From NCBI GenBank assembly GCA_021781745.1, contig JAJXWH010000004.1, positions 124,001-188,000 on the forward strand: DNA of 64,000 bases, read 5' to 3'. Each line of letters starts with the position of its first letter. The first letter of the stretch is position 1. This stretch comes from Bacillota bacterium (GTDB lineage: Bacteria; Bacillota; Clostridia; Clostridiales; Clostridiaceae). Under the pieces are notes generated by a model. It had not been told where the DNA came from. It made no database searches and saw nothing but the letters and a program-made list of their open reading frames with translations. A program made the position numbers and the translations under genes. Shown piece after piece: positions 56,183-63,682 of this stretch.

Positions 56183-56905
56183 TCATTTACTTAGTTTTTT
56201 AATTAACTCTTCTAATTTTTCTGCTGCAGTTTCTGGATTATTTAAGATTTCTTGCTTTAAACTTTCTACGGAATCATTTGTTGAAGCTTCTATTGTTTCA
56301 GAATTGGAGAAATCAAAATTTGAAATAAGATTTGAAATTTCATTACTTGCAGCAATGCATTTATCCATCTCATTAATAAGTGCTTCATGCCATTCTATTT
56401 GGTATTGAAGATTTGTAATCATTATTTCGAAGGAAATTCTTTCAACTGCAAGACTTTGCTTATTAACTTTTATCTTCTGCCATTTTTTTAAATAAGCTAT
56501 TTTATCTCTCAGCCCACTAATATGGTCATTTACAAGAGATATTATATTTTGTTTATCAAGTGTATTTAACAATGGATAAATAATAAATTTATCGGAACCA
56601 CTTGGAAACAATTCATTGGCTATCTCATTTTTTACAAGCTCTTTTAATTCATCTCTACCAGTATCAGTTATTTTATAAATTTTTCTAGCTTTTGATCCAG
56701 AACCAATTTCTTCAGTTAAAACAATTAATCCATCTTTTTCAAGCTTATTTAACGCATAATATATTGATCCTGATTGAATCTTTGTCCACTTATCCATATG
56801 ATTTGTTTGAATAAATTTTTGAATTTCATATCCATGTGTAGATTTTATGCTTAAATAGTATAAAATTAATACTTTAATTATATTTCTCACCTCTTTATCC
56901 AACAT
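56183..56905 (-). CDS. PadR-family transcriptional regulator
   Basis: The 240-residue regulator has the PadR winged helix (VLILYYLSIKSTHGYEIQKF, GSIYYALNKLEKDGLI, KIYKITDTGRDELKEL). A helical C-terminal dimerisation domain follows (LKKWQKIKVNKQSLAVERIS, YQIEWHEALINEMD). An acidic low-complexity tail is present. The ATG at 56905 sits only about six bases after the predicted transcription start and has no ribosome binding site; a GTG five codons on (56890) is possible. Operator-like palindromes in its own promoter and before the downstream reductase suggest autorepression and co-control. Confidence 0.88.
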   Translation of the reverse strand: MLDKEVRNIIKVLILYYLSIKSTHGYEIQKFIQTNHMDKWTKIQSGSIYYALNKLEKDGLIVLTEEIGSGSKARKIYKITDTGRDELKELVKNEIANELFPSGSDKFIIYPLLNTLDKQNIISLVNDHISGLRDKIAYLKKWQKIKVNKQSLAVERISFEIMITNLQYQIEWHEALINEMDKCIAASNEISNLISNFDFSNSETIEASTNDSVESLKQEILNNPETAAEKLEELIKKLSK

Positions 56906-56946
56906 TTGTTATAATTTATAATATAACCAACGTTGGATAAAGTCAA
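56893..56946 (-). promoter_or_regulatory. padR promoter with embedded operator
   Basis: On the minus strand TTGACT (56941-56946), a 17-bp spacer and TATTAT (56918-56923) form a good sigma-A promoter. The spacer contains the palindrome CCAACGTTGG (56927-56936). A second half-site, CTTTATCCAAC at 56893-56903, is the exact inverse of GTTGGATAAAG at 56932-56942 and covers the start codon. Confidence 0.75.
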
Positions 56947-57045
56947 GTATTTTTTATAGTTAGTATGTTGACTATTATAAAAAACATATTTATTATCTCA
57001 AGCTTTGTTTTGTTTTAGATGCTTTACATAGTAGCTCATCTACCC

Positions 57046-57065
57046 ATTATTAGCCTAATTGGTAG
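57046..57065. repeat. Dispersed motif, copy B
   Basis: ATTATTAGCCTAATTGGTAG, one of five related copies in 55-63 kb, lies about 140 bp upstream of padR. Confidence 0.65.
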
Positions 57066-57132
57066 TTAGATTTAGAAGTTTTTTTATGACACTTTATTAT
57101 GTCACTCAGCTAGAAGTTATGAGTAAAAATAA

Positions 57133-57158
57133 TACTGATGAGAATTACCCCATCAGTA
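57133..57158 (-). terminator. Terminator of the Rpn gene
   Basis: TACTGATG (57133-57140) pairs with CATCAGTA (57151-57158). The minus strand continues TTATTTTTAC, 24 bases beyond the stop. Confidence 0.65.
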
Positions 57159-57181
57159 AATTTTAATATCAAAAAAACTTT

Positions 57182-58009
57182 TTAATTATTATCAATTTTA
57201 CTTATATTATTTTTCACTACATCTCTAACATACTCAATGTCAAATTCATTTATTTCTGCAATATACTCTATAGAAAGTCCTTTACTGTATTGTTTCAATA
57301 TCAGCTGTTTTATTGCTTCTTCTCTTCCAGCTTCTCTTCCTTCTTCAATTTTTTCTCTATCTCGTTCCAATAAAGTCATGAATTCCACCTCCACTGAAAT
57401 ATCATTTTTAACTTCCTGCACTCTTTTATGTATATTTTTCACAAGCTTTCCTTTAGAATGTTTTACTGTATCATCTGTTGAATTTTCTACATACTCAAGA
57501 AATTCTAATAATTCTTCACTTAAATCCTTCATAATTCCCTTTGTGTTTAATATAATTTTTTCTGCTTCATCATTTAATATTATACTATTATCTTCTAAGC
57601 ATAAATTTTGAAAAGTATACTTATGCCGACCTTTATCAAACAAATCAAATGTACAAATAAATATAATATAACTTTTTGCAAGCTTCCTATAATCTTCGCC
57701 TTTGCTTATTAAATCTAAGTCTATACTTCCTTGATAATATCTTAGTCTTCTAGGTAAATTCTTATGCTTTCCTCTCTGCATTTCAACATTGTAGATTGTG
57801 TTATTTTCATCTTTTACGTAAACATCCAACCTGATACCCTTGCTTTCAAGCAATACATCTATAGTTTTCTGCTCTTCAATCATTTCAACTTTTTCTATTT
57901 CAATTTCTAAGATCTTTTCCAATAATTCTTTGCAAATTCCTTTATCACTCATAACTTTAGCAAATAGAAAATCATCTTCAAGATTTAATTGCTTCAAAGT
58001 TTTATTCAT
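57182..58009 (-). CDS. Rpn/YhgA-like PD-(D/E)XK nuclease
   Basis: The 275-residue protein matches the Rpn family of recombination-promoting nucleases, often annotated as PD-(D/E)XK transposase-like. Marks are NLEDDFLFAKVMSDKGICKE, RLDVYVKDENNTIYNVEMQR (catalytic Asp and the E-x-Q form of ExK), LPRRLRYYQGSIDLDLISKG and YIIFICTFDLF. The C-terminus is a charged helix ending QYSKGLSIEYIAEI. Such DNases promote RecA-independent recombination and occur as repeated copies in clostridia. A longer TTG reading at 58057 begins at or upstream of the predicted transcription start, so the ATG at 58009 is preferred. Confidence 0.85.
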   Translation of the reverse strand: MNKTLKQLNLEDDFLFAKVMSDKGICKELLEKILEIEIEKVEMIEEQKTIDVLLESKGIRLDVYVKDENNTIYNVEMQRGKHKNLPRRLRYYQGSIDLDLISKGEDYRKLAKSYIIFICTFDLFDKGRHKYTFQNLCLEDNSIILNDEAEKIILNTKGIMKDLSEELLEFLEYVENSTDDTVKHSKGKLVKNIHKRVQEVKNDISVEVEFMTLLERDREKIEEGREAGREEAIKQLILKQYSKGLSIEYIAEINEFDIEYVRDVVKNNISKIDNN

Positions 58010-58058
58010 TGCTTCTAACCTTGCCTTATTTTTATATTTATTATTTAATATTAACAAT

Positions 58059-58087
58059 ATTATAGCTAATTAAACATTGATTTTCAA
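58059..58087 (-). promoter_or_regulatory. Sigma-A promoter of the Rpn gene
   Basis: On the minus strand TTGAAA (58082-58087), a 17-bp spacer and TATAAT (58059-58064). Transcription would start near 58052, which rules out the upstream TTG as start codon. Confidence 0.7.
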
Positions 58088-58218
58088 TATACTCAAACTA
58101 TATCTTCTGCTATAATTACATTGCCATTTTATTTAATAACCATGCCATATTTTGTCCCAAATTATAAATATTTTTAATTCCTACTTTATCAGTATGTCAC
58201 TAAATCTTGTCGCACACT

Positions 58219-58245
58219 CGTTACCGGCTTAATGGGTATATGTTG
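58219..58245. repeat. Dispersed motif, copy C (diverged)
   Basis: GTTACCGGCTTAATGGGTAT keeps the CTTAATGGGTATAT half of the motif. It lies about 130 bp upstream of the Rpn promoter. Nothing else was recognised in 58088-58364. Confidence 0.45.
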
Positions 58246-58364
58246 TATGAACAATGAGAATTTGTATTTCTTCAGGAGTTCGTTCTATTTAAGTAGTTTT
58301 ATACTTATATTTTAATATTCACACATAATGTCATTATAAATTAGATTAATAAATACTTATGAAG

Positions 58365-59339
58365 TTATAAAAGATTCTTCTTTTCAATTTTTTTTATTTC
58401 AGATAATGTATCAAAAAATAAAACAGGTTGATCAAACATTAGGAAATGTCCAGCATTAGGAATAACATATATCTTTTTATTTGGAGCTTTTATCTCTTCA
58501 AAATAGTTTTGAGCAATAATATATGGCGCCTGCCAGTCACTTCCACCTAAAACATAATATATTGGCACTTTATATTCTGATGTTTCATTACGCAGATTGA
58601 AATCACTTAGAAATTTAAGAATCTTTTCATTTGCCTTAGATATTTTCAAGAGTGCAATAATATCCGATAACTTGAAAATAGGACTTTTTAACATAGTCAT
58701 CCAAATTGAAAAACCTAACTCCATCCCTATCTTATATTTGCCCTGTAGCTTTCGAACAATTTTGCACTTCCTCAAAAATTCTTTATCAAAATTAATTTTG
58801 TTTCCAGGATATTCACCTATAGTCCCAAGCTTTCTTAAAGATTTTTTATCACTTGCTTGTTCAATAACTTCTCTAATTTTGTTATAGCCTACCTTCTCAT
58901 TTTCAACAATACCAATAACCTGTGCAGCACCTATATAATATGCTATCTCTTCTGGATATTTCCTAATAAATAAAGATCCCAAAACAGTTCCCCAACTATG
59001 CCCTAGTAAAACTATTTTTTGCTTATTATATTTTTTCTTTAAATATTGTACAACTTCATATAAATCCTGAACCATCAAATCAATTGTAGGCAATTGATTT
59101 GGGTTTTTTGTCAGTGTTTTTCCTGCACCACGTTGATCCCAATGAACCACTGTATAGATTTCTTCCCATTTTTCCTGAAAAGCCCCTGTGAATAGTGATT
59201 CAACTGAACCAGGCCCTGCATGCAAATATAGCATTACTGGATTATTATAACTAGTACCTAAGTGAAATAAAAATTGATTTATACCATTAATTAGTACATA
59301 TTCATCAAGATAAATTAGCCTCTTGGATTTAGTCTTCAT
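58365..59339 (-). CDS. Alpha/beta hydrolase, proline iminopeptidase-like
   Basis: This 324-residue alpha/beta hydrolase has the oxyanion-hole motif HAGPG (40-44, variant of HGGPG), WDQRGAGKT, nucleophile Ser115 in GHSWG, acid Asp in LGGSDWQAP and His in NAGHFLMF. These fit the S33 peptidase/hydrolase group. The cap domain is of typical size. It lies 150 bases downstream of the MarR gene on the same strand and may be its target. Several in-frame starts exist (59393 GTG, 59360 ATG); ATG at 59339 has TGGAG ten bases upstream. The substrate is unknown. Confidence 0.85.
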   Translation of the reverse strand: MKTKSKRLIYLDEYVLINGINQFLFHLGTSYNNPVMLYLHAGPGSVESLFTGAFQEKWEEIYTVVHWDQRGAGKTLTKNPNQLPTIDLMVQDLYEVVQYLKKKYNKQKIVLLGHSWGTVLGSLFIRKYPEEIAYYIGAAQVIGIVENEKVGYNKIREVIEQASDKKSLRKLGTIGEYPGNKINFDKEFLRKCKIVRKLQGKYKIGMELGFSIWMTMLKSPIFKLSDIIALLKISKANEKILKFLSDFNLRNETSEYKVPIYYVLGGSDWQAPYIIAQNYFEEIKAPNKKIYVIPNAGHFLMFDQPVLFFDTLSEIKKIEKKNLL

Positions 59340-59490
59340 AATTTTAATTCTCCATTTCATAATCAATTTCTTATTATTTCGGATTCCTTTCACACTTTAG
59401 TTAAAAGATTATTTTTATTTCATAACGTTACTACTTCTCTTTGATATATAGATAATTATCCTTGTTATTACCTTAAAAAATTACTGGTTT

Positions 59491-60039
59491 TTATTTACTC
59501 TCATTTCTTATTCTTTTAAATTCATTAAACGCTCTAGTTTGTGCGTCATTTTCAATTTGACCAATTTTATAGTCAACTTCTTCTTCAAAACCATCTTGCT
59601 CTTCACCATCAAACTTATATAATTTCTTTAATAGAGTCCATAACATTTCCATTTCTTCATTTGAAAAACCTTTAGAAAGATTAGCAAAAAACTTCATTGA
59701 TGTTTCACCACATTCTTTTATGACCTCTTTCCCGGAATCTGTAATTTTAACATTGACCGCACGCTTATCCAACTGGCTAGGTACAGTGATGACATAACCT
59801 TTATTTTCTATAATCGATATTAGTCGCTTCACACTCTGTTTACTTGTACCTAATTTTCTAGCAATATTGTTAATCGTTGTTTCATTTTCTGACAAGTGGA
59901 GAATAGCTGCCATAACCATAACCTGTCTACTTGTTAAACGCTTATAATATTCATCACCTTTTATCTGAAGCTTATTAGTAAGAGAAAAAATTGTTGCATA
60001 AATCTGCTGTATTAAAAACAATGCTCTATGATTATCCAT
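59491..60039 (-). CDS. MarR-family transcriptional regulator
   Basis: The 182-residue protein has the MarR winged helix: LTSRQVMVMAAILHLSENET, TINNIARKLGTSKQSVKRLI (recognition helix) and KGYVITVPSQLDKRAVNVKI (wing). These are flanked by dimerisation helices. A C-terminal tail of about 35 charged residues is longer than usual. A perfect palindrome covers its predicted transcription start, so it most likely represses itself and the hydrolase gene downstream until a ligand binds. AAAGGAG precedes the ATG. Confidence 0.9.
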   Translation of the reverse strand: MDNHRALFLIQQIYATIFSLTNKLQIKGDEYYKRLTSRQVMVMAAILHLSENETTINNIARKLGTSKQSVKRLISIIENKGYVITVPSQLDKRAVNVKITDSGKEVIKECGETSMKFFANLSKGFSNEEMEMLWTLLKKLYKFDGEEQDGFEEEVDYKIGQIENDAQTRAFNEFKRIRNESK

Positions 60040-60054
60040 AAATATCTCCTTTCA

Positions 60055-60108
60055 TTTAGACACCATAGTGTCTAAAATCAGAGTAGCATAATATTCCATA
60101 TTGGTCAA
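60055..60108 (-). promoter_or_regulatory. marR promoter and palindromic operator
   Basis: On the minus strand TTGACC (60103-60108), a 17-bp spacer and an extended -10 TGCTACTCT (TACTCT at 60080-60085). The perfect palindrome TTTAGACAC-CATA-GTGTCTAAA (60055-60076) lies directly over the expected start site and ends just before the ribosome binding site. Confidence 0.8.
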
Positions 60109-60409
60109 CATACTGTCTTTTTTCTCTTTATATATTAACTTCTCTAATGACTCTACCATGTTATATAGAAATTTTTATATTCACAGAATTTGCGCATCAA
60201 CTTTCTTCTAGAAACAAAACAAGAAGGAGAACGTCCTCCATTCTCTGGACTTAATTCTCCTCCATTACTTAGATACATTATTAAGTTATCGTTTATATTA
60301 ATGTTTATCAAATCTATTTCTCTAGTTTTGTTTATGGTGAACTTAGAGATTTGCATACATATAGTATTTTTTCTGCCAACATATTCCTATATGAAACATT
60401 GGTTAACTA
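60109..60409. other. Gap with overlapping short frames, no gene called
   Basis: Both strands have open frames of 67-81 codons here (around 60153-60435), but neither has a convincing ribosome binding site. The plus-strand one is hydrophobic without family resemblance. A GC-richer patch (60220-60265, GGAGAACGTCC...GGACTTAATTCTCC) contains short inverted repeats and could be the remnant of a mobile repeat. Confidence 0.4.
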
Positions 60410-60458
60410 TGGTACAATATCCAAGTAAAATATAACATCCGTAGGTAAATGGCTACGG
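60410..60458 (+). promoter_or_regulatory. Extended -10 promoter and leader hairpin of the small membrane peptide
   Basis: TGGTACAAT (TACAAT at 60413-60418) is an extended -10 without a good -35. About 15 bases past the expected start, CCGTAG (60439-60444) pairs with CTACGG (60453-60458). The right arm overlaps the GGAGG that could serve an upstream TTG start at 60464. Confidence 0.45.
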
Positions 60459-60529
60459 AGGTTTTGAACATTTTATTCTCCTGGGTATTGGTGAATTATT
60501 TCGCTATAGCTAAGGGGGTGGTATTGGAT

Positions 60530-60691
60530 ATGCTGGATACTTTAATTAAATGTGCATCAATTATTTATGTTATTAAATTAATTTTAAAGCATAATCTTTT
60601 TGTATATCATTTAAAAATTAAGACTAAGTTACTTGGTCTTGATATAAAAGTTAAAAGCAAAGAAAAAAGCACACCATCCGACCAAGAATAG
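60530..60691 (+). CDS. Small single-pass membrane peptide, toxin-like
   Basis: The 53-residue peptide starts MLDTLIKCASIIYVIKLILK, with one hydrophobic helix (about 5-20). A basic amphipathic tail (HLKIKTKLLGLDIKVKSKEK) and short polar end follow. AAGGGGGTGG precedes the ATG at 60530. The frame is open upstream to a TTG at 60464 with its own GGAGG, giving a 75-residue form with a second hydrophobic stretch. A leader hairpin, a short transcript and a terminator whose left arm is inside the gene resemble type I toxin genes of Firmicutes. I do not recognise the family, and no antisense RNA is proven. Confidence 0.5.
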   Translation: MLDTLIKCASIIYVIKLILKHNLFVYHLKIKTKLLGLDIKVKSKEKSTPSDQE

Positions 60692-60703
60692 CTGTGCTTT
60701 TTT
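60663..60703 (+). terminator. Terminator of the small membrane peptide gene
   Basis: AAAAAAGCACA (60663-60673) pairs with TGTGCTTTTTT (60693-60703). The left arm lies within the last codons of the gene, and the T-tract closes the unit. The stretch 60704-60941 shows nothing further. Confidence 0.8.
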
Positions 60704-60941
60704 AATAACTTACAATAGATAAATTAAATCCAATAGCCCTAAAACAAAATAAATATTCTAAGACTTATATTATATCAAACATTTTAAGAAATTAAACATA
60801 TTTTTTATATCTTATTAAAACTATTAATGCAATAACGCGTTTTTAACTTCTAATTGTATGACTAAGCGGAAGTAATTTTGTGATTCATAATTTTAAAATA
60901 TTATAAAAAAACTATTTACAATCATTTTTTGTATCCGTAAA

Positions 60942-61317
60942 TCATAATATTTTTCCTTTTAATTCATATGGTATGTTATGTCTTTTTATAATCTCTATAA
61001 CTTCTTCAGTTTCATCAATCAGCTCATCATCAAGTAAATCTCCTTTGTGTTTATAGTAATAAGGTGATATTTCTATCCATTAAATCCAGAAAAATGGATA
61101 CAATTATTCTACAGACCAATCTCCCAAATATGTCGGTTTCAATACCGTTTTAGGAATATCCTCTGACAAAATATCTTTCAAACAATATGAAGGTGGAAAT
61201 TTTAAATCATGTATATCCTTTATGAGTTCTTTCCATACCTGCTATTTCTAACGTTCCATTCATCACGTCTGCATATATATCATCGGGTACAACCAATGTC
61301 ACCTGTGCTAATTTCAT
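60942..61317 (-). pseudogene. Decayed gene with one frameshift and two in-frame stops
   Basis: GGAGG and an ATG at 61317 open MKLAQVTLVVPDDIYADVMN and run to residue about 28. Reading then continues in another frame (KELIKDIHDLKFPPSYCLKD, ending GDWSVE) to a TAA at 61104-61106. The same frame then resumes after a second TAA as IEISPYYYKHKGDLLDDELI and ends at 60942. The conserved-looking protein sequence on both sides of the lesions marks a broken gene of roughly 125 codons. The opening resembles short proteins of clostridial mobile regions, but I cannot name the family. Confidence 0.65.
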
Positions 61318-61329
61318 TTGAATACCTCC

Positions 61330-61384
61330 TTCAATTAATCTTCACAACATGTTTTCAAAATACCATATTCCTCAATTCTCAGAA
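61330..61384 (-). repeat. Repeated leader module, copy 1
   Basis: A ~55-base block directly before the ribosome binding site of the broken gene. It reads, on the minus strand, TGAGAATTGAGGAATATGG, TATTTTGAAAACATG, and so on. It matches the block before the GNAT gene (62574-62632) closely and the block at 61795-61845 more loosely. Confidence 0.7.
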
Positions 61385-61546
61385 TATATTTTTTTACATT
61401 TTCTATATTGTTATTCATGCAAGTCCCATCCAATACATTTATAATCTTTAAATCAACGATAGAATATTGTATAAAAAATCGTATTATTTAATTTTTAAAG
61501 AACATTTTTATAATAATCTACACAAAATCAAATTATGCAATAAAAA

Positions 61547-61574
61547 ATACCGTGAATTGCTAACAATACGGTAT
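61547..61574 (-). terminator. Terminator of the 45-residue membrane protein gene
   Basis: ATACCGT (61547-61553) pairs with ACGGTAT (61568-61574), with inner ATTG/CAAT pairing; T6 follows on the minus strand. The rest of 61385-61546 shows nothing. Confidence 0.7.
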
Positions 61575-61623
61575 CCTTTAAATATGTTTTAAATTTATTT
61601 TTGATGTAAATTTTTGATTTATA

Positions 61624-61761
61624 TTACGAATTATTATTAATATAAATCTTTAATGCTTTAATTAATAAGATAAGTGCATAAATACTTAATCCGCTTAAAA
61701 CTATAGGTACAATAATTAGAAATGAAGATAGAAACTGTCCTAAAAATGGCATTGTATTCAT
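61624..61761 (-). CDS. 45-residue single-pass membrane protein
   Basis: The short frame begins MNTMPFLGQFLSSFLIIVPI and continues through one or two hydrophobic helices to LLIKALKIYINNNS. GGGGGA with a 6-base gap precedes the ATG, and a terminator follows. The ending LIKALKIYI with a basic/polar tip recurs in small clostridial membrane proteins known to me. No function can be assigned. It shares its upstream leader module with the GNAT gene. Confidence 0.65.
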   Translation of the reverse strand: MNTMPFLGQFLSSFLIIVPIVLSGLSIYALILLIKALKIYINNNS

Positions 61762-61794
61762 TGATATTCCCCCAATTTTATATTCATTATATTT

Positions 61795-61905
61795 ATTATA
61801 ATAACATAATTTGTAAATACCGTACTATTAAATTTTCAAAGAATAATTTTTAGTTTACTACGTCGAATCTACAGACTACGCACATTATTAGCCTAATGGG
61901 TATAT
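61795..61905 (-). repeat. Repeated leader module, copy 2, with dispersed motif copy D
   Basis: 61795-61845 corresponds to the leader block (minus strand TCTTTGAAAATTTAATAGTA, CGGTATTT). 61884-61905 carries motif TTATTAGCCTAATGGGTAT, identical over 22 bases to copy E. The same order and spacing recur at 62574-62687. Confidence 0.75.
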
Positions 61906-62002
61906 GAATAATATGAATTTCAATTCTATTAATGCTTGATTTGATCTACGATCAACAGCTATTGATAACTCTACAAATTGAAATCTGTCAGTCAGTATAA
62001 AC

Positions 62003-62521
62003 TTAATTATATGGATTTAATAATACATATACATACGTATCCCAATATATAGGGCGTCCTTTCTCATCTTGACGGAAAGAAACATTTTTTCTAAAATGTG
62101 CTTCACGTATCATTCCAATACTCTCCATTAACTTCCATGAAGGTGTGTTTTGAGGAGCACATTCTGCATAAATTCTGTGAACACCTTGATTAAACATATA
62201 ATCTATAACTGCTTTACTGGCACAACTTCCATATCCCCTATGTTGATAGTTCACATTTAATACATATCCTAGCTCTCTTGAATCAAAACTCCTATTTCCT
62301 AAATAAATATTTCCAATGACTTTATGCTCTTTTTTTAGCTCAATTGCATAGAATTCATCACTTTGTGCTCTGAATTCAATCTCTTTCTTTGCTTTCTGGC
62401 AAGTGAAATCGGGATATGCCTCAAATTCAGCATTAACTCTCTGCAACATATATTCACATAAATCCTTTTCATCCCTCAACTCAAAATTACGAATAATTAA
62501 ATCATCGGTCTCAATTCTCAT
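62003..62521 (-). CDS. GNAT-family N-acetyltransferase (RimJ/RimL-like)
   Basis: The 172-residue acetyltransferase follows the RimJ/RimL pattern: IETDDLIIRNFELRDEKDLC at the start, VIGNIYLGN (strand 4), ELGYVLNVNYQHRGYGSCAS (acetyl-CoA pyrophosphate loop, RGYGS), then GVHRIYAECAPQNTPSWKLME and SIGMIREAHFRKNV. It transfers acetyl groups to an amine, perhaps a protein N-terminus or an antibiotic-like molecule; the substrate is unknown. AAAGGAG precedes the ATG. The gene follows a repeated leader module and stands alone. Confidence 0.88.
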   Translation of the reverse strand: MRIETDDLIIRNFELRDEKDLCEYMLQRVNAEFEAYPDFTCQKAKKEIEFRAQSDEFYAIELKKEHKVIGNIYLGNRSFDSRELGYVLNVNYQHRGYGSCASKAVIDYMFNQGVHRIYAECAPQNTPSWKLMESIGMIREAHFRKNVSFRQDEKGRPIYWDTYVYVLLNPYN

Positions 62522-62573
62522 TTTTATATTCTCCTTTAGCAGAAAAACCTGCTTCTCAAATTATAACTTATCT

Positions 62574-62687
62574 TTCAATTAATCTTAATAACATATTTTC
62601 AAAATACCATACTGCTAAATTCTCAAAGAACAAGTTTTATTTGCCGTCCCCAATCACAGATTTATATTATTAGCCTAATGGGTATAT
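62574..62687 (-). repeat. Repeated leader module, copy 3, with dispersed motif copy E
   Basis: 62574-62632 is the leader block (minus strand CTTTGAGAATTTAGCAGTAT, GGTATTTTGAAAATATG). 62666-62687 is the motif identical to copy D. It sits about 50-165 bp upstream of the GNAT ATG. Confidence 0.75.
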
Positions 62688-62769
62688 TTTAATTTATTAT
62701 AAACAGATTCTAATTCAGTACCTATATATGCGTCCCTTGTTAGAATTGTGTAGTATTTTGAATATAAAA

Positions 62770-62809
62770 ATACCGCAAATTCATTTCTTCAGAAATGTCA
62801 TCGCGGTAT
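62770..62809 (-). terminator. Terminator of the MerR-SDR operon
   Basis: ATACCGC (62770-62776) pairs with GCGGTAT (62803-62809), with an inner CATTTC/GAAATG stem. TTTTTAT follows on the minus strand, about 100 bases beyond the SDR stop. Confidence 0.7.
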
Positions 62810-62905
62810 ATACTCAATTATTTTTTATTTAATTGATTTATTAATATAATAAGTATTAAAGTAATTATTAACTGCTTTTTTAATCAAAAACAACACACAT
62901 ATATT

Positions 62906-63637
62906 TTACCATGGAATAACTCCATTTTCATTAAAAAAACCACCTGTTGCTCCATTTTCATCTAGTGTAGCAAGTTGAACAACAACATTCGCCGCTTGTT
63001 GAACAGTGCGATATCCTCTATGTCCATTTAAGTCTGTAGCTGTAAACCCCGGGTCTGCCGCGTTGATTTTTATAGTAGTATTTTTATATTCTTTTGCAAG
63101 CATTACAGTGAGGGCATTTACAGCAGTTTTAGAGCTTTGGTAGGCGAGTAAATTGTACTTATAAAATTCTGACTCTGGATCGCTATTTATATATAATGAA
63201 CCTAAACCACTTGATAAATTGACAATTCTACCACCTGGAGATTTTTTTAGCAAGGGCAACATCGCTTTTGTAACTGCAAACATTCCAAAAAAGTTTGTTT
63301 CAAACGTCTCTTTTAATACATCTAATTCCAGTTCACTTGGGGACACACTTTTATCTATAGATATTCCTACATTATTAATCAACACATCCAAAGAGTCAAA
63401 TTCTTTTTCAATTTGTTTTTTAGCATCGTCAATAGTTCCCTGCTTTGTTACATCCAATAATATCAAGTGTGATTTTATTCCTTCCTCAGCTAATTGGGTT
63501 AATGCCTTCTTTCCTCTTTCCTCATCTCTTGATCCAACTAAGATTTCAAACCCCAATGAACCTAAATGCTTGGCTGTTTCAAACCCAATTCCTTTATTAG
63601 CACCAGTAATTAATGCAATTCTGTTTTTTTCTTTCAT
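62906..63637 (-). CDS. Short-chain dehydrogenase/reductase
   Basis: The 243-residue classical SDR has the cofactor loop TGANKGIG (11-18), LDVTKQ, NNVGIS (88-93), the catalytic Ser in IVNLSSGLGS, and Tyr166/Lys170 in YQSSKTAVNAL. The Arg in VGSRDEERG suggests NADP preference. Its plan resembles carbonyl reductases. It follows a MerR-type regulator gene by 45 bases on the same strand, a common pairing for inducible detoxification of aldehydes, ketones or quinones. AAGGAGG precedes the ATG. Confidence 0.9.
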   Translation of the reverse strand: MKEKNRIALITGANKGIGFETAKHLGSLGFEILVGSRDEERGKKALTQLAEEGIKSHLILLDVTKQGTIDDAKKQIEKEFDSLDVLINNVGISIDKSVSPSELELDVLKETFETNFFGMFAVTKAMLPLLKKSPGGRIVNLSSGLGSLYINSDPESEFYKYNLLAYQSSKTAVNALTVMLAKEYKNTTIKINAADPGFTATDLNGHRGYRTVQQAANVVVQLATLDENGATGGFFNENGVIPW

Positions 63638-63682
63638 ACTAAAAATATACCTCCTTAATTTGCTATTCTTCAGATTAAATTA

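Noticed and set aside
57237..57611. Plus-strand Ser/Phe-rich frame of 124 codons
   Set aside because: Antisense to the well-supported Rpn gene; composition is that of a shadow frame.
60153..60435. Short genes on either strand in the MarR upstream gap
   Set aside because: The two frames overlap each other, neither has a ribosome binding site or family resemblance, and no coding support was found.
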